From JAAAOZ01 sp964496595 (lineage in GTDB: Bacteria; Chloroflexota; Anaerolineae; B4-G1; SLSP01), in assembly GCA_964496595.1 (NCBI GenBank), contig CAZCAI010000003.1, positions 24,477 to 88,476 of the forward strand: 64,000 nt of DNA. The letters are read 5' to 3'. A model generated the notes under the pieces. The model was not told where the DNA came from. It made no database searches and was given only the letters and a program-made list of their open reading frames with translations. Both the position numbers and the translations under genes were made by a program. Numbering within the stretch: position 1 is the stretch's first letter; each line of letters begins with the position of its first letter. Shown here piece after piece: positions 15,180-23,367 of this stretch.

Positions 15180-17440
15180 TCGCGGGCCGATTGTGCTGTC
15201 CGCGCCGCTTCTAAGAGCGCGTTGATCTCTGCGAATCTGAAGTTGCTCAAGGCATCTAAGAGCGCGTCCCCGATGGCGGCATCGGCCTGCTGAACGCGCG
15301 TTCCCCATGCTTGTAATTGCTCCCAATCCCCGATGAGGCACGCCTGCGCTATCTCTTGCAACTCCTCATCCGAGCAGAGGGCCGCCAGCGGGTTGGCGAG
15401 AGCGATCAATGCCGGGTCGGGTTCAGCCGCTGCCTCCGAGGCGTGAGTTGGGGGTGCTTCCGGCAGGGTGAAGAAGAAGGTCGTCCCCTCTCCTACGACG
15501 CTGTGTACGCCCACTTCGCCGCCCAGTTTCTCCATCATGCGCTTGACGATGGAGAGGCCCAGCCCGTGCCCCGCCGCGCGCGCCTTATCCAGACGGGTGA
15601 AGGGGGTGAACAATCGCGCCTGTGCTTGCGGCGCGATGCCCGGCCCGTTATCCCGCACCCAAAACGCGATGTGGCCGTCTGGATTTTGCAGGTCAGAAAA
15701 GAGCGCGGAGATTCCTGCTTCTTTAGACGTTAGATGATCGAGCCGGGTGTATCCCAGCTCCACACGCGACGGAATGTCCTCCTCCGGGCGGCCGCCATAT
15801 TTCAGCGCGTTGCTGATGTAGTTGGCCCAGACCTCTTCTACCCAGGCCGCATGCCCCATCACAACCGGCCACTGATCCGGTTGGATAATCTCGGCGCGAA
15901 ATTGCGTGATGACGGAGGCTAACCGTTCGTGGATTTCTGTGATGACGGCGCACATCTTCACGGGCGATAATTCAATATCAGCCTGTCGCACGTTGGCGAA
16001 TTGAAGCAATTCGGTGATGATGTTCCCCATTTTTCTCCCGGTTTTGAGAATGATCTCCGCTGATTTCCGTTCCTGCGACGCGACCGGGAGCATCTCCACC
16101 AGGACGCCGCTGTGTCCCACGACAAGGGTCAGGGGATTTTTGAGATCGTGAGCGACGGTGCTCGAAAAGGCCTTTAAATCGTCGATAAGACGCTCGCGCG
16201 CGACGATTTCCTGACTCAACTGCGCGTTAAGTTGTTGGGTGCGCGCCATCGCGCGTTGCAGATCGGCCGTTCGCGCATCAACCAGCTCTTCCAGGTGTTC
16301 CTGATGCCGTTGTAATGCCAGTTCCGCGCGCTCGCGTTCGTCGATTTCGCGCTGCGCCTGTTGGTATAGATGGGCGTTGTGGATGGCAATGGCCGCTTGC
16401 TGCGCTAACGCTTCTAACCGTCCTGCATCCTGCTCCGTGTAGAAGCCGGGCGTTGCGCTGAGGACGTTCATATAGCCAAGCAATCGGGCGTGCTGATGAA
16501 TCGGGACGCCGATGTAAGAGCGAATCCACCGGTGCTCGGGGCGCGAATAGACCCATGCGTCATCCTGCGTCACATCGGGGATGACGAGGGGCTGCAATGT
16601 CTGGCGCATCCGCGTCAGACCGGGCACCTGCGATATCTTTAATTTGGTTTGTTGCAGGGTGTCGGCGGTGCCGTAATGTTCATATCCGCGCCCGCGACAT
16701 ACCCACGCCATATCGCCCTCGACGAGCATAATGTTGGCGGCGTCGTATTGAACCAGCGCACCGATATGGGATAGGATGCGATCTAGCACCACTTCGTAAT
16801 TCAAGGTGCTGGTCAACGCGGCGTTGATTTGTTGTAACGCCGCTAGCGTATGTTGTTGTTGCAATGCGATTTTTAGGGTTGTCGCGCTGTCGGCCACGCG
16901 CTGTTGTAGGGCGGCGACCAGGCGCGCGTTCTCGATGGCTATCACGGCCTGCGCTGCCAGCAGGGTCAGACAACTCACGTCTGCCTTATCGAAGGGGGCG
17001 TGATCGCATTTGTTGACCACCTCCAACACGCCGATGCGTCGCTCCTTGAAAGAGAGCGGGACGGCGACCAGTGAGACTATTACCTGGCCGGTCAGCTTTT
17101 CGACCGCCGGATAATAGCCCGGATCGGTTCGGGCATCGGAGGCGATGATCGGCGCGTTGTCCGCGAAGGCTTGACCGGCGAGCGATCCCGCGACGGGCAC
17201 GGGTACATCGTGCAGGTGTTCTTCATAGTGACTGACGACCTTAAAATGCAGTTCACTGCAATGCGCTTCGCTATTCGGGGCGGTCTCATCCTGCGCCTCA
17301 CACAACAGGAGGCCGGCAGATTCCGCCTGGGTTAAATCCACGGCCGTCTGGACGATCTGCCGGAGGAGATCCTCTAAGGAAACGGTCGTGATCAAGTTTC
17401 GGGTGATCTGGAGTATCTGCTGGGTTTCCCGGCATTCCAT
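15173..17440 (-). CDS. GAF-GAF sensor histidine kinase
   Basis: Predicted cytoplasmic sensor kinase (755 aa, no membrane helix). Two GAF domains (about 20-170 and 205-355), a coiled coil (about 365-415), a HisKA domain with phospho-acceptor His in TVAHDLKNPLTLV (about 430), and a HATPase domain with N-box ISNALKYGG (about 543), G1 VRDNGPGIA and G2 GHGLGLSIV. The last ~85 residues (DEELQEIAQACLIGDWEQL onward) form a small helical tail seen in some kinases. No response regulator is adjacent; instead the stop codon overlaps the start of the sAC-like cyclase, suggesting kinase and cyclase are made together and share an output. Ligand unknown. Confidence 0.88.
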   Translation of the reverse strand: MECRETQQILQITRNLITTVSLEDLLRQIVQTAVDLTQAESAGLLLCEAQDETAPNSEAHCSELHFKVVSHYEEHLHDVPVPVAGSLAGQAFADNAPIIASDARTDPGYYPAVEKLTGQVIVSLVAVPLSFKERRIGVLEVVNKCDHAPFDKADVSCLTLLAAQAVIAIENARLVAALQQRVADSATTLKIALQQQHTLAALQQINAALTSTLNYEVVLDRILSHIGALVQYDAANIMLVEGDMAWVCRGRGYEHYGTADTLQQTKLKISQVPGLTRMRQTLQPLVIPDVTQDDAWVYSRPEHRWIRSYIGVPIHQHARLLGYMNVLSATPGFYTEQDAGRLEALAQQAAIAIHNAHLYQQAQREIDERERAELALQRHQEHLEELVDARTADLQRAMARTQQLNAQLSQEIVARERLIDDLKAFSSTVAHDLKNPLTLVVGHSGVLVEMLPVASQERKSAEIILKTGRKMGNIITELLQFANVRQADIELSPVKMCAVITEIHERLASVITQFRAEIIQPDQWPVVMGHAAWVEEVWANYISNALKYGGRPEEDIPSRVELGYTRLDHLTSKEAGISALFSDLQNPDGHIAFWVRDNGPGIAPQAQARLFTPFTRLDKARAAGHGLGLSIVKRMMEKLGGEVGVHSVVGEGTTFFFTLPEAPPTHASEAAAEPDPALIALANPLAALCSDEELQEIAQACLIGDWEQLQAWGTRVQQADAAIGDALLDALSNFRFAEINALLEAARTAQSAREC

Positions 17441-17492
17441 ACGAATTTACCCCTCCGAGTAAAAAAATAAGCATTGTTGAGCATTATGGCTT

Positions 17493-17524
17493 TTGACTTC
17501 ACGCCTCAACTTGAGTATACTCAA
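17493..17524 (+). promoter_or_regulatory. Promoter with palindromic operator for the solitary Phd antitoxin
   Basis: TTGACT at 17493-17498 and TATACT at 17516-17521, spacer 17 bp. A perfect 14-bp palindrome, TTGAGTATACTCAA (17511-17524), covers the -10, and a second one, CTCAACTTGAG (17505-17515), overlaps it. This is the layout expected for antitoxin autorepression. Confidence 0.75.
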
Positions 17525-17559
17525 ATTGACAGAGGTTCCTATTTGAAAGGATAAACTCT

Positions 17560-17817
17560 ATGACGCTGATCAATAAAAGTGCGACGGTTCAAGTAACGTT
17601 AGACGAAATACTGAAAGATCTACAAGCCTACCTCAAAAAAGTCGAGTTAGGCGAAACGTTGATTATCCTCAAAGCGGGCAAGCCCTTAGCCGAGGTAAAA
17701 CCGCTCACCGGGGAGGAAAAATCGTGCCGCCCCTTTGGATTAGGTGCGGGTGATTTCACAGTTCCCGATGACTTCGACGCGCCGCTGCCCGAATCTATCC
17801 TTCAGGAATTTGAGTAA
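17560..17817 (+). CDS. Phd-type antitoxin without an adjacent toxin
   Basis: An 85-aa Phd/YefM antitoxin: the N-terminal half (VTLDEILKDLQAYLKKVELGETLIILKAGKPLAEVKP) is the DNA-binding domain and the tail RPFGLGAGDFTVPDDFDAPLPESILQEFE, which I show only as its ends RPFGLG and LQEFE in motif terms, is the typical VapC/PIN-binding tail. No PIN gene follows: the next gene is convergent, starting its stop codon at 17883. It is divergent from the histidine kinase and has its own promoter and operator. It may be an orphan left after toxin loss, may neutralise a distant PIN protein (two are encoded elsewhere in the window), or may act as a regulator. Confidence 0.85.
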   Translation: MTLINKSATVQVTLDEILKDLQAYLKKVELGETLIILKAGKPLAEVKPLTGEEKSCRPFGLGAGDFTVPDDFDAPLPESILQEFE

Positions 17818-17882
17818 GTTCCTCTTGTAGTTAGCCTCGCTTTGTCCCCGTGGCTCGGCGAGACGCCGGCCACAACACTGAG

Positions 17883-19160
17883 TCAGATCTCCCTCGGATC
17901 GGTAATGACGCCGGTCAGCGCCGAGGCCGCGACGGTGGCCGGGCTGCCCAGGTAGATCGCCGCGTCCTTCGATCCCATCCGGCCCTTGAAGTTGCGGTTG
18001 GCCGTCGAGATGGTCGCCTCGCCGGGGGCCATACAGCCCTCATGTGCGCCCAGGCACGGCCCGCAGCCGGGATTGAGCAGCGTCGCGCCAGCGGTGACCA
18101 GATCGCGGATGATGCCCTGCTCGATGGCGGCTAAAAGCACCGTGCGGGAGGCGGGCAGTACCAGCAGCCGCACGTCCGGCGCGATGTGGCGTCCGCGCAG
18201 CAGATCGGCGGCGGCCCGCAAGTCCTCCAATCGCCCGTTGGTGCACGTCCCGATAAGCGCCTGATCGATGCGCGTGCCGGCGATTTCGGTCACGGGCACG
18301 ACGTTGTCCACGGTGTGCGGCCTGGCGATCTGCGGCGCGAGGTCGCTCACATCATACGCGAGCACCTGGGCGTAGGCCGCGTCGGCATCCGGCTGGATGG
18401 CCTCCCAGGCGTAGCGCAATGCCCGCGCATCCTGGCCCGGCACGCGATCCGCCAACCACTTGTAGGTCGTCGCGTCCGGCGCGATGACGGCGTTCTTCGC
18501 GCCCATCTCGGCGGCCATATTGGTGAGCGTCATCCGCCCGGCCACGCTCAGCGCGTCGATGGCCGCGCCGGCGAACTCGACGGAGCAGTAGGTCGCGCCG
18601 TCGGCCCGCAGGTCGCCGATGATGTGCAGGATCACGTCCTTGGGCGCGACGCGCTCCGGCAACTCTCCTGCGACGAGAATCCGCAGCGTCTCCGGCACGC
18701 GCAGCCAGATCTCGCCGGTCGCCATCACCGCCGCGGCCTCCGTCCGGCCAATGCCCGCCGCGAAGGCGCCGAACGCGCCCGCCGTCGGCGTGTGGGAGTC
18801 GCTGCCCACGATCACTGCGCCGGGCCAGGCGTGGCCCTGCTCCGGCAGCACCTGGTGACAGATGCCCTCGCCGATGTCGTAGAACGCCCGTATGCCCTGG
18901 CTGGCGACGAAGGCGCGAATCGCTTGATGGTTGGCGGCGTAGGTTTCGTTGGCCGCCGGCGTGACGTGATCTAACACGATGACGTTCATCGTCGGATCGG
19001 CCACGCGATCCACGCCGATTTTACGAAACTTGGCGGCGATATCCGCCGTGTTGTCGTGCGTGAGCAATCGATCTGGCTGCACCGTCACGATCTCGCCCGG
19101 CTGCACGGCATCGAGGCCCGCTTTCTGTGCTAACACTTTTTCTGCGAACGTGTGTCCCAT
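17883..19160 (-). CDS. Aconitase/3-isopropylmalate dehydratase-type large subunit (LeuC family), no. 1
   Basis: [4Fe-4S] hydro-lyase subunit (425 aa). Visible: VTVQPDRLLTHDNT near the N-terminus, GSDSHTPTAGAFGAFAAGIG (about 118-137), cluster Cys in IGTCTNGR (about 296) and the pair in NPGCGPCLGAHEGCM (about 357-371), and STANRNFKGRMG (about 380). Length is that of the short (archaeal-type) LeuC branch, which includes isopropylmalate dehydratases, homoaconitases and some aconitases. It follows the second LeuD by 195 bp, the gap being filled by hairpin repeats and a heptamer array. With an isocitrate-dehydrogenase-like gene downstream, an aconitase-like role is plausible but unproven. Confidence 0.87.
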   Translation of the reverse strand: MGHTFAEKVLAQKAGLDAVQPGEIVTVQPDRLLTHDNTADIAAKFRKIGVDRVADPTMNVIVLDHVTPAANETYAANHQAIRAFVASQGIRAFYDIGEGICHQVLPEQGHAWPGAVIVGSDSHTPTAGAFGAFAAGIGRTEAAAVMATGEIWLRVPETLRILVAGELPERVAPKDVILHIIGDLRADGATYCSVEFAGAAIDALSVAGRMTLTNMAAEMGAKNAVIAPDATTYKWLADRVPGQDARALRYAWEAIQPDADAAYAQVLAYDVSDLAPQIARPHTVDNVVPVTEIAGTRIDQALIGTCTNGRLEDLRAAADLLRGRHIAPDVRLLVLPASRTVLLAAIEQGIIRDLVTAGATLLNPGCGPCLGAHEGCMAPGEATISTANRNFKGRMGSKDAAIYLGSPATVAASALTGVITDPREI

Positions 19161-19170
19161 AGTTTGCTCC

Positions 19171-19213
19171 AGTTGTGAGTTGAAAGTTTCAAGTTTAAAG
19201 TTGCAAGTTAGTT
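19171..19213. repeat. Heptanucleotide array, GTTNNAA type
   Basis: Units such as GTTGAAA, GTTTCAA, GTTTAAA, GTTGCAA with a 7-bp period between the LeuC and LeuD genes. Confidence 0.75.
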
Positions 19214-19243
19214 ACTGTCACAAAGTCTTCGCCCCTTGGCCCC

Positions 19244-19302
19244 CTGGCTCCAAGGGGATTGTCAAATCCCCGCCTAACCGCCGGATTTAGCAATCCGGCG
19301 AG
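19244..19302. repeat. Two GGATT-N-AATCC hairpins related to the 147-bp element
   Basis: CCAAGGGGATTGTCAAATCC and CCGGATTTAGCAATCCGG form two short hairpins. Similar palindromes occur in the dispersed elements at 7483-7629 and 53791-53938, so this may be a degenerate partial copy. Confidence 0.5.
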
Positions 19303-19355
19303 AGCCTGGCACGACATGGCGAATACTTTGAGACACAAGCCAAGTTGGACAACTT

Positions 19356-19892
19356 TTAGCTTGGCGCCAATGATTTGCCGTAGGCGAAGAGATCCCCGGC
19401 TTGGTAGATGTCCATCTGCACCTGGGAGAACGGCTCGGCTTGAACGACGGTGTCATCCAATCGCATCGCGCCGGTCGCGAAGTCCACCGTCAGCGTGTCG
19501 CCGGTCGCGAAGGCCGCCGCGCGCTCCGTGAGGCCCGGCGATGTGACGATGGGCAGGCCGCTGTTGATGGCGTTGCGCTTGTAGATCGCGCCGAAGCTCT
19601 CCGCCACTATCGCGCCGATGCCGAGCGCAAGGAAGCAATCCACCGCCTGCTGCCGCGACGATCCCGCGCCGAAGTTGCGGCCCGCCATCACGATGTCGCC
19701 GGGTTGCGCGCATTGCGCGAAATCCTCCCAGCCCGCGAGATTGTCCAACGCATACTGGCCCATCTCCGCGATCTCGGTGATGTGCAGGTAGCGGTTATGG
19801 AAGATCATATCGGTGTCGATGTCGTCATAAAGGTCGCCCTCCGGCGTGGTCAATTTCCAGAGTCGCCCCGTGATTTGGGTTGGTTTTGGCAT
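19356..19892 (-). CDS. LeuD-family small subunit, no. 2
   Basis: Small subunit (178 aa) of an aconitase/isopropylmalate dehydratase-type enzyme. Motifs: LYDDIDTDMIFHNRYLHIT at about 20-38 (substrate loop, YLHIT), NFGAGSSRQQAVDC at about 70-83, and GAIYKRNAINSGLPIV at about 102-117. The loop carries HNRYLH, unlike the FPGKYTY of the other LeuD, which argues for a different substrate. ATG 19892 is preferred over an upstream in-frame start that would overlap the DUF5615 gene. It lies between the DUF433/DUF5615 pair and LeuC no. 1; it may pair with either LeuC. Confidence 0.85.
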   Translation of the reverse strand: MPKPTQITGRLWKLTTPEGDLYDDIDTDMIFHNRYLHITEIAEMGQYALDNLAGWEDFAQCAQPGDIVMAGRNFGAGSSRQQAVDCFLALGIGAIVAESFGAIYKRNAINSGLPIVTSPGLTERAAAFATGDTLTVDFATGAMRLDDTVVQAEPFSQVQMDIYQAGDLFAYGKSLAPS

Positions 19893-19909
19893 AGTATTGT
19901 CCTTTCGTA

Positions 19910-20245
19910 TCATAGGAACTCCACGTGGTTGTCCATATCCTCAAAATCAAGGACTTCGTAGACCAAGAGCAAAACGCGAATCAGTTCTCCAATGTTGTAC
20001 TTGGTAGCGGAGCAGAAAGCAATACCAGCATGAGGTTCTCCACTCGCTGTCAGCACGAGGAAATCATCATCAAACGTCACCAGAACTCGATGATGCTGAT
20101 AAGCATACCGAAGTTGATCCAAGTCTGTCGCGCCACAGCGATCCACCTCCTGTGCAGTCAGCACATCAATGCCGCGTCGACGTAGTCCACGGGCCACCGC
20201 ACCAGGAATATGTTGATCGAAGAAAAACGACAGCGACTCAGTCAC
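19910..20245 (-). CDS. DUF5615 PIN-like protein (probable toxin)
   Basis: A 111-aa DUF5615-family protein, a minimal PIN-like fold: FFFDQHIPGAVARGLRRRG at the N-terminus (Asp 10), LTAQEV, and VLVTFDDDFL at about 54-63 contain the conserved acids. Predicted RNase partner of the DUF433 protein. GTG 20245 is chosen as start since it overlaps the DUF433 stop by 8 bp, the usual arrangement of this pair. The pair sits inside the hydratase operon with only 17 bp to the LeuD ATG, so it is probably cotranscribed. Confidence 0.82.
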   Translation of the reverse strand: MTESLSFFFDQHIPGAVARGLRRRGIDVLTAQEVDRCGATDLDQLRYAYQHHRVLVTFDDDFLVLTASGEPHAGIAFCSATKYNIGELIRVLLLVYEVLDFEDMDNHVEFL

Positions 20246-20546
20246 GCAGCTTCTCCTGTAGCTTGGAGATATAGTGCTCACGCGCTTCAGCGATGATAGC
20301 TGCCTCTTTCTCCATCTCCGCTCCGATCTCATCAGGATGATCAAAGTAGTAGGTCAGCGCAGCGTAAACGTCGGCTAACGTCAATCCTGGATATAGATCG
20401 AGAATCTCATCCGGCGACAGGCCGCGCTTCTCGTGCCAGACAACGATGTCCAGCACGCGGATGCGATGTCCGGCGATGCGCGGTTTGCCTCCTAAGACCC
20501 CCGGCGTGCTTACGATGTGACGGGTCACAGTTTTTGTCTCTGCCAT
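20238..20546 (-). CDS. DUF433 antitoxin-like protein
   Basis: A 102-aa DUF433 protein. It shows the family pattern of a short beta strand (HIVSTPGVLGGKPRIAGHRI) followed by a helix-turn-helix-like segment (LSPDEILDLYPGLTLADVYAALTYYFDH) and a charged C-terminal helix. Such proteins are encoded with DUF5615 PIN-like partners and are regarded as DNA-binding antitoxins. It overlaps the DUF5615 gene by 8 bp. Confidence 0.85.
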   Translation of the reverse strand: MAETKTVTRHIVSTPGVLGGKPRIAGHRIRVLDIVVWHEKRGLSPDEILDLYPGLTLADVYAALTYYFDHPDEIGAEMEKEAAIIAEAREHYISKLQEKLRD

Positions 20547-20585
20547 GGTTCTCTCCCTTACCGCCTTTTATCTACCCCAATTGTA

Positions 20586-21890
20586 TCACGCTGGCCGCTC
20601 AGGCGATGCGATCTCCCCCTGGAGCGCACACCACGCCGCCGTGACCGGGCTGGCGAGGTAGGTATCGCCGCGCCCCTGCTTGCCGGGGAAGTTGCGGTTG
20701 CTGGTGCTGATGTTGACCTGGCCCGCGCCCGTCATGCCCAGGTGACCGGAAGCGCAGCCGCCACAGCCGGGGTTGCTGATGATGAAGCCCGCGTCGAAGA
20801 GCGTCTGCAACACGCCGCGCTCCAACATCTGCTGGTAGACCGTGCGCGTCGCCGGGACGACGGAGGCCATCACGTGCGGGGCGATCCGCTTCCCGGCTAC
20901 GACCTCCGCGACGGCAGCGAAGTCCTCGAAGCGCCCGTTGGTACACGAGCCTAGGAAGACGCTATCGACGCGGCGGCCCGCGACCTCGCGCACGGGTTTG
21001 ACGTTCGCCGGGCTGGGCGGGCACGCGATGAGCGGTTCGAGGCCGGTGATGTCGACAGTGACAGATTCTACGTATTCAGCGTCGGGATCAGCGAATAGGG
21101 GAGTATGAAGTAGGGAGTAGGGAGTAGGGGATGATTCACGGGTTCGCCCTCTCATCAATTCGTCATTCGTAATTCGCAATTCGCTATTCGCAATTCCATC
21201 TATTGGAAACCCGATGATGCCACCCATCTCCGTGACCTGGCTGGCTAACGTGATGCGCCCGGCGAGATCTAATGCCTCGATGGCCGGGCCGTAGAATTCG
21301 ATGGCGCGACCCAACGCGCCCTTGGAGCCGAGCGCACGCAGCACAGCCAGCGTGAGATCGCGCGCGGTGCACGGAGGACGCAGGTCGCCCTCGACGATCA
21401 CGCGCATCGTGGGCGGGACCTCGAACCAGGTTTTGCCGGCCTTGAAGGCGAAGGCGATGTCTTTATCGCCCATTCCTTGCCCAAACGCGCCGACCGCGCC
21501 CAAGATATTGAGGTGGCTATCGGCGCCGACGAAGGTGGAGCCGGGATAGGCCAGCCCTTCCTCCATCGCCACGTGCGAGCCGATGCCGGCGTTCACGTCA
21601 AAGACGCGTACGCCCTGCTCGCGCGCCCACGTGCGGCAAATCTGTTGGTTCTCCGCGTAGGGGATGTTGTTAGGCGGCACGACCAGATCGAAGGTAAAAC
21701 AGGTCTTGTCCGCGTCCGCGACCGGCGCGTCGCCGTAATGCTCCCGATAATTCTTAACGACATTGGCGCCGGCGAAATCCCGCGCCGAGCGCACGTCTAG
21801 ATCGAGCCAGATGATATCGCCCGGCTCGACCGATGCGCCCGGCTCGGTGTGCGCCGCGAAGATTTTTTGAATGATGGTTTGTCCAGGCAT
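20586..21890 (-). CDS. LeuC-family large subunit, no. 2, with an in-frame repeat insertion
   Basis: [4Fe-4S] hydro-lyase subunit (434 aa from ATG 21890, which follows AAGAGGAACT). Motifs: VGADSHLNILGAVGAFGQGMG (shown here as GADSH and FGQGMG), cluster Cys in LGSCTNGR and NPGCGGCASGH, and STSNRNFPGKQGRG near the C-terminus. Between IIGFPIDGI and ADPDAEYVE about 34 extra residues are encoded by heptanucleotide repeats (21096-21198); the frame stays open. The normal family has a short loop here, so the insert is probably surface-exposed and tolerated. Substrate could be citrate/isocitrate, homoaconitate-like or 3-isopropylmalate-like. It is separated from LeuD no. 2 by the DUF433/DUF5615 pair. 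Confidence 0.85.
   Translation of the reverse strand: MPGQTIIQKIFAAHTEPGASVEPGDIIWLDLDVRSARDFAGANVVKNYREHYGDAPVADADKTCFTFDLVVPPNNIPYAENQQICRTWAREQGVRVFDVNAGIGSHVAMEEGLAYPGSTFVGADSHLNILGAVGAFGQGMGDKDIAFAFKAGKTWFEVPPTMRVIVEGDLRPPCTARDLTLAVLRALGSKGALGRAIEFYGPAIEALDLAGRITLASQVTEMGGIIGFPIDGIANSELRITNDELMRGRTRESSPTPYSLLHTPLFADPDAEYVESVTVDITGLEPLIACPPSPANVKPVREVAGRRVDSVFLGSCTNGRFEDFAAVAEVVAGKRIAPHVMASVVPATRTVYQQMLERGVLQTLFDAGFIISNPGCGGCASGHLGMTGAGQVNISTSNRNFPGKQGRGDTYLASPVTAAWCALQGEIASPERPA
21096..21198. repeat. Heptanucleotide arrays inserted in frame in LeuC no. 2
   Basis: Two array types lie side by side: AGTAGGG units (about 21105-21130) and AATTCGN units (about 21155-21198), each with a 7-bp period. 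They add about 34 codons between conserved LeuC segments. Confidence 0.8.
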
Positions 21891-21918
21891 AGTTCCTCTT
21901 TCTGAATTGTGTGAAATT

Positions 21919-22587
21919 TTACCGCGCCGGCGCCAGATACAACAAGACCGCAAAGTAATGGCAGATGCTCCCCCCAAGCACGAAGAGATGCCACACGCCG
22001 TGCATATAGGGGATTCTCTTGAGCGAATAGAAGATGACACCGATTGTGTAGATCGCGCCGCCGGCCGCCAGCCAAATCAGGCCGCCCACGGCGATGGTGT
22101 CCAATAGCGATTTGATGATCAGCACGCTTAGCCAGCCCATCAGCACGTAACCCAGCACCGAGAGTTTCTGGAAGCGGTCGATGAAGAGCGCCTTAAAGCT
22201 GATGCCCAAAATCGCCAGCCCCCAGATCAACACGAGCATCGTCCAGCCCCACGCGCCCTGCACGCCGACGAGCAGGAAAGGCGTGTACGTCCCCGCGATG
22301 AGCAGGTAGATGGCGGCGTGATCAATGATCTTGAGCACGTGCTTGACCTCCGGCTTTTGGAAGCTGTGGTACAAGGTCGAGGCCAGGTAGAGGATAATGA
22401 GCGACGCGCCGTAGATGCTGAACCCCACAATCTGGCGGACATTGCCGGACATCACCGCCAGCACCACCAAAATCGTCAGCCCCGCGACACTGAGAGCCGC
22501 CCCGATGCCGTGCGTGATGCTGTTCATGATTTCCTCGCCAAGGGGGTAGATACGAGTAGGTATAGTTTTGAGTTGCTCTTTATTCAT
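21919..22587 (-). CDS. Hemolysin III / PAQR-like membrane protein
   Basis: Seven-helix membrane protein (222 aa) of the HlyIII (YqfA/TrhA) family. Diagnostic features: GEEIMNSITHGIGAAL at the start, TLYHSF, a KIIDHAAIYLLIAGTYTPF segment (about 92-112) and YMHGVWHLFVLGGSICHYFAV at the C-terminus; the conserved His/Asp residues are the putative metal site of PAQR proteins. ATG 22587 follows GGAGGGAACG. Members have been linked to membrane lipid homeostasis; haemolysis should not be assumed. It sits between the HD-like and LeuC genes but has no obvious functional link to them. Confidence 0.9.
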   Translation of the reverse strand: MNKEQLKTIPTRIYPLGEEIMNSITHGIGAALSVAGLTILVVLAVMSGNVRQIVGFSIYGASLIILYLASTLYHSFQKPEVKHVLKIIDHAAIYLLIAGTYTPFLLVGVQGAWGWTMLVLIWGLAILGISFKALFIDRFQKLSVLGYVLMGWLSVLIIKSLLDTIAVGGLIWLAAGGAIYTIGVIFYSLKRIPYMHGVWHLFVLGGSICHYFAVLLYLAPAR

Positions 22588-22695
22588 CGTTCCCTCCAAA
22601 TTTGTATGATCAGCCTCACCTCATCTATCTACCGTAGTAGAATACCACGGGGGATAAGAATGTCCATAGGTTCTTACCCCTCGAAAAAAGTGCAC

Positions 22696-23274
22696 CTACA
22701 TTTTGCTGATGCTTGACGCCAGCCTCTTCCCTTCTCCCAAGCGTTGCACCGCGTGGAAGCTGATGAAATCCGCGTGGTTCACAATCGTCGCCTCCGTGGT
22801 ACGCCGTACCTTGTCGCCCTCGCCCGCGTGGGCCGCGATGATGTGCTGCACTTCGGCGGGGAGGCCGCAGCGCGCGGCCAGTTCCAGGCCGGTGAAGGGA
22901 TGGCGCAGCAGCTTGCCTTCCCTTGTTTTCACAAACACGCCCGGCTCGTGTTCCTCGTATTCCAGCAGCTTGCCCACATCGCGCAGAATGCCGCCGGAGA
23001 TGAGCACATCCATATCCACCGGCAGACGTTCGCCGTAGAGGGCGGTCATCACCTTGGCGGATTCAATCGCCATCAGCGCGACGGCCCGCGTGTGCTCGAC
23101 AAAATTCACCGGGCAGGGATTGATGAGCAGTGTGAAGGGCATCCGCGCCAGGTCATCCAACGTCCACCCACCTTCCTCCATCGCCAATTCCCAAGTGCGG
23201 ATGGTCTTCTCGCGCAGGTCTGGGGCTTCAATCAAATTAAACTCAGGGATCAACTTCAATAGTTTCTCACGCAT
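22696..23274 (-). CDS. HD-superfamily-like protein with altered HD motif
   Basis: A 192-aa HD-like protein. Candidate metal ligands: H61 (VEHTRAV), H125 (HPFTGLEL), H144/H149 and D169 (VNHADFISF). The eponymous HD pair is changed: the segment ILRDVGKLLEY has Arg 98 - Asp 99 where active phosphohydrolases have His-Asp. It may be a non-canonical or inactive member, perhaps a nucleotide-binding regulator. It lies immediately upstream of the hemolysin-III-like gene and downstream of the citryl-CoA-lyase-like gene in the same direction. Substrate unknown. Confidence 0.7.
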   Translation of the reverse strand: MREKLLKLIPEFNLIEAPDLREKTIRTWELAMEEGGWTLDDLARMPFTLLINPCPVNFVEHTRAVALMAIESAKVMTALYGERLPVDMDVLISGGILRDVGKLLEYEEHEPGVFVKTREGKLLRHPFTGLELAARCGLPAEVQHIIAAHAGEGDKVRRTTEATIVNHADFISFHAVQRLGEGKRLASSISKM

Positions 23275-23290
23275 TTTTTTCTCCTGTTTT

Positions 23291-23367
23291 GAGTTGAAAG
23301 TTACAAGTTCAAAGTTGTTTTGTCATCCAAATAACTTTCAACTTGCAACCAGCAACTTATAACTATA
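23291..23367. repeat. Heptanucleotide arrays, inverted halves
   Basis: GTTNNAA units (23291-23318) and complementary AACTTNN units (23332-23365). The stop codon of the citryl-CoA-lyase-like gene (23363-23365) lies inside the array. Confidence 0.75.
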
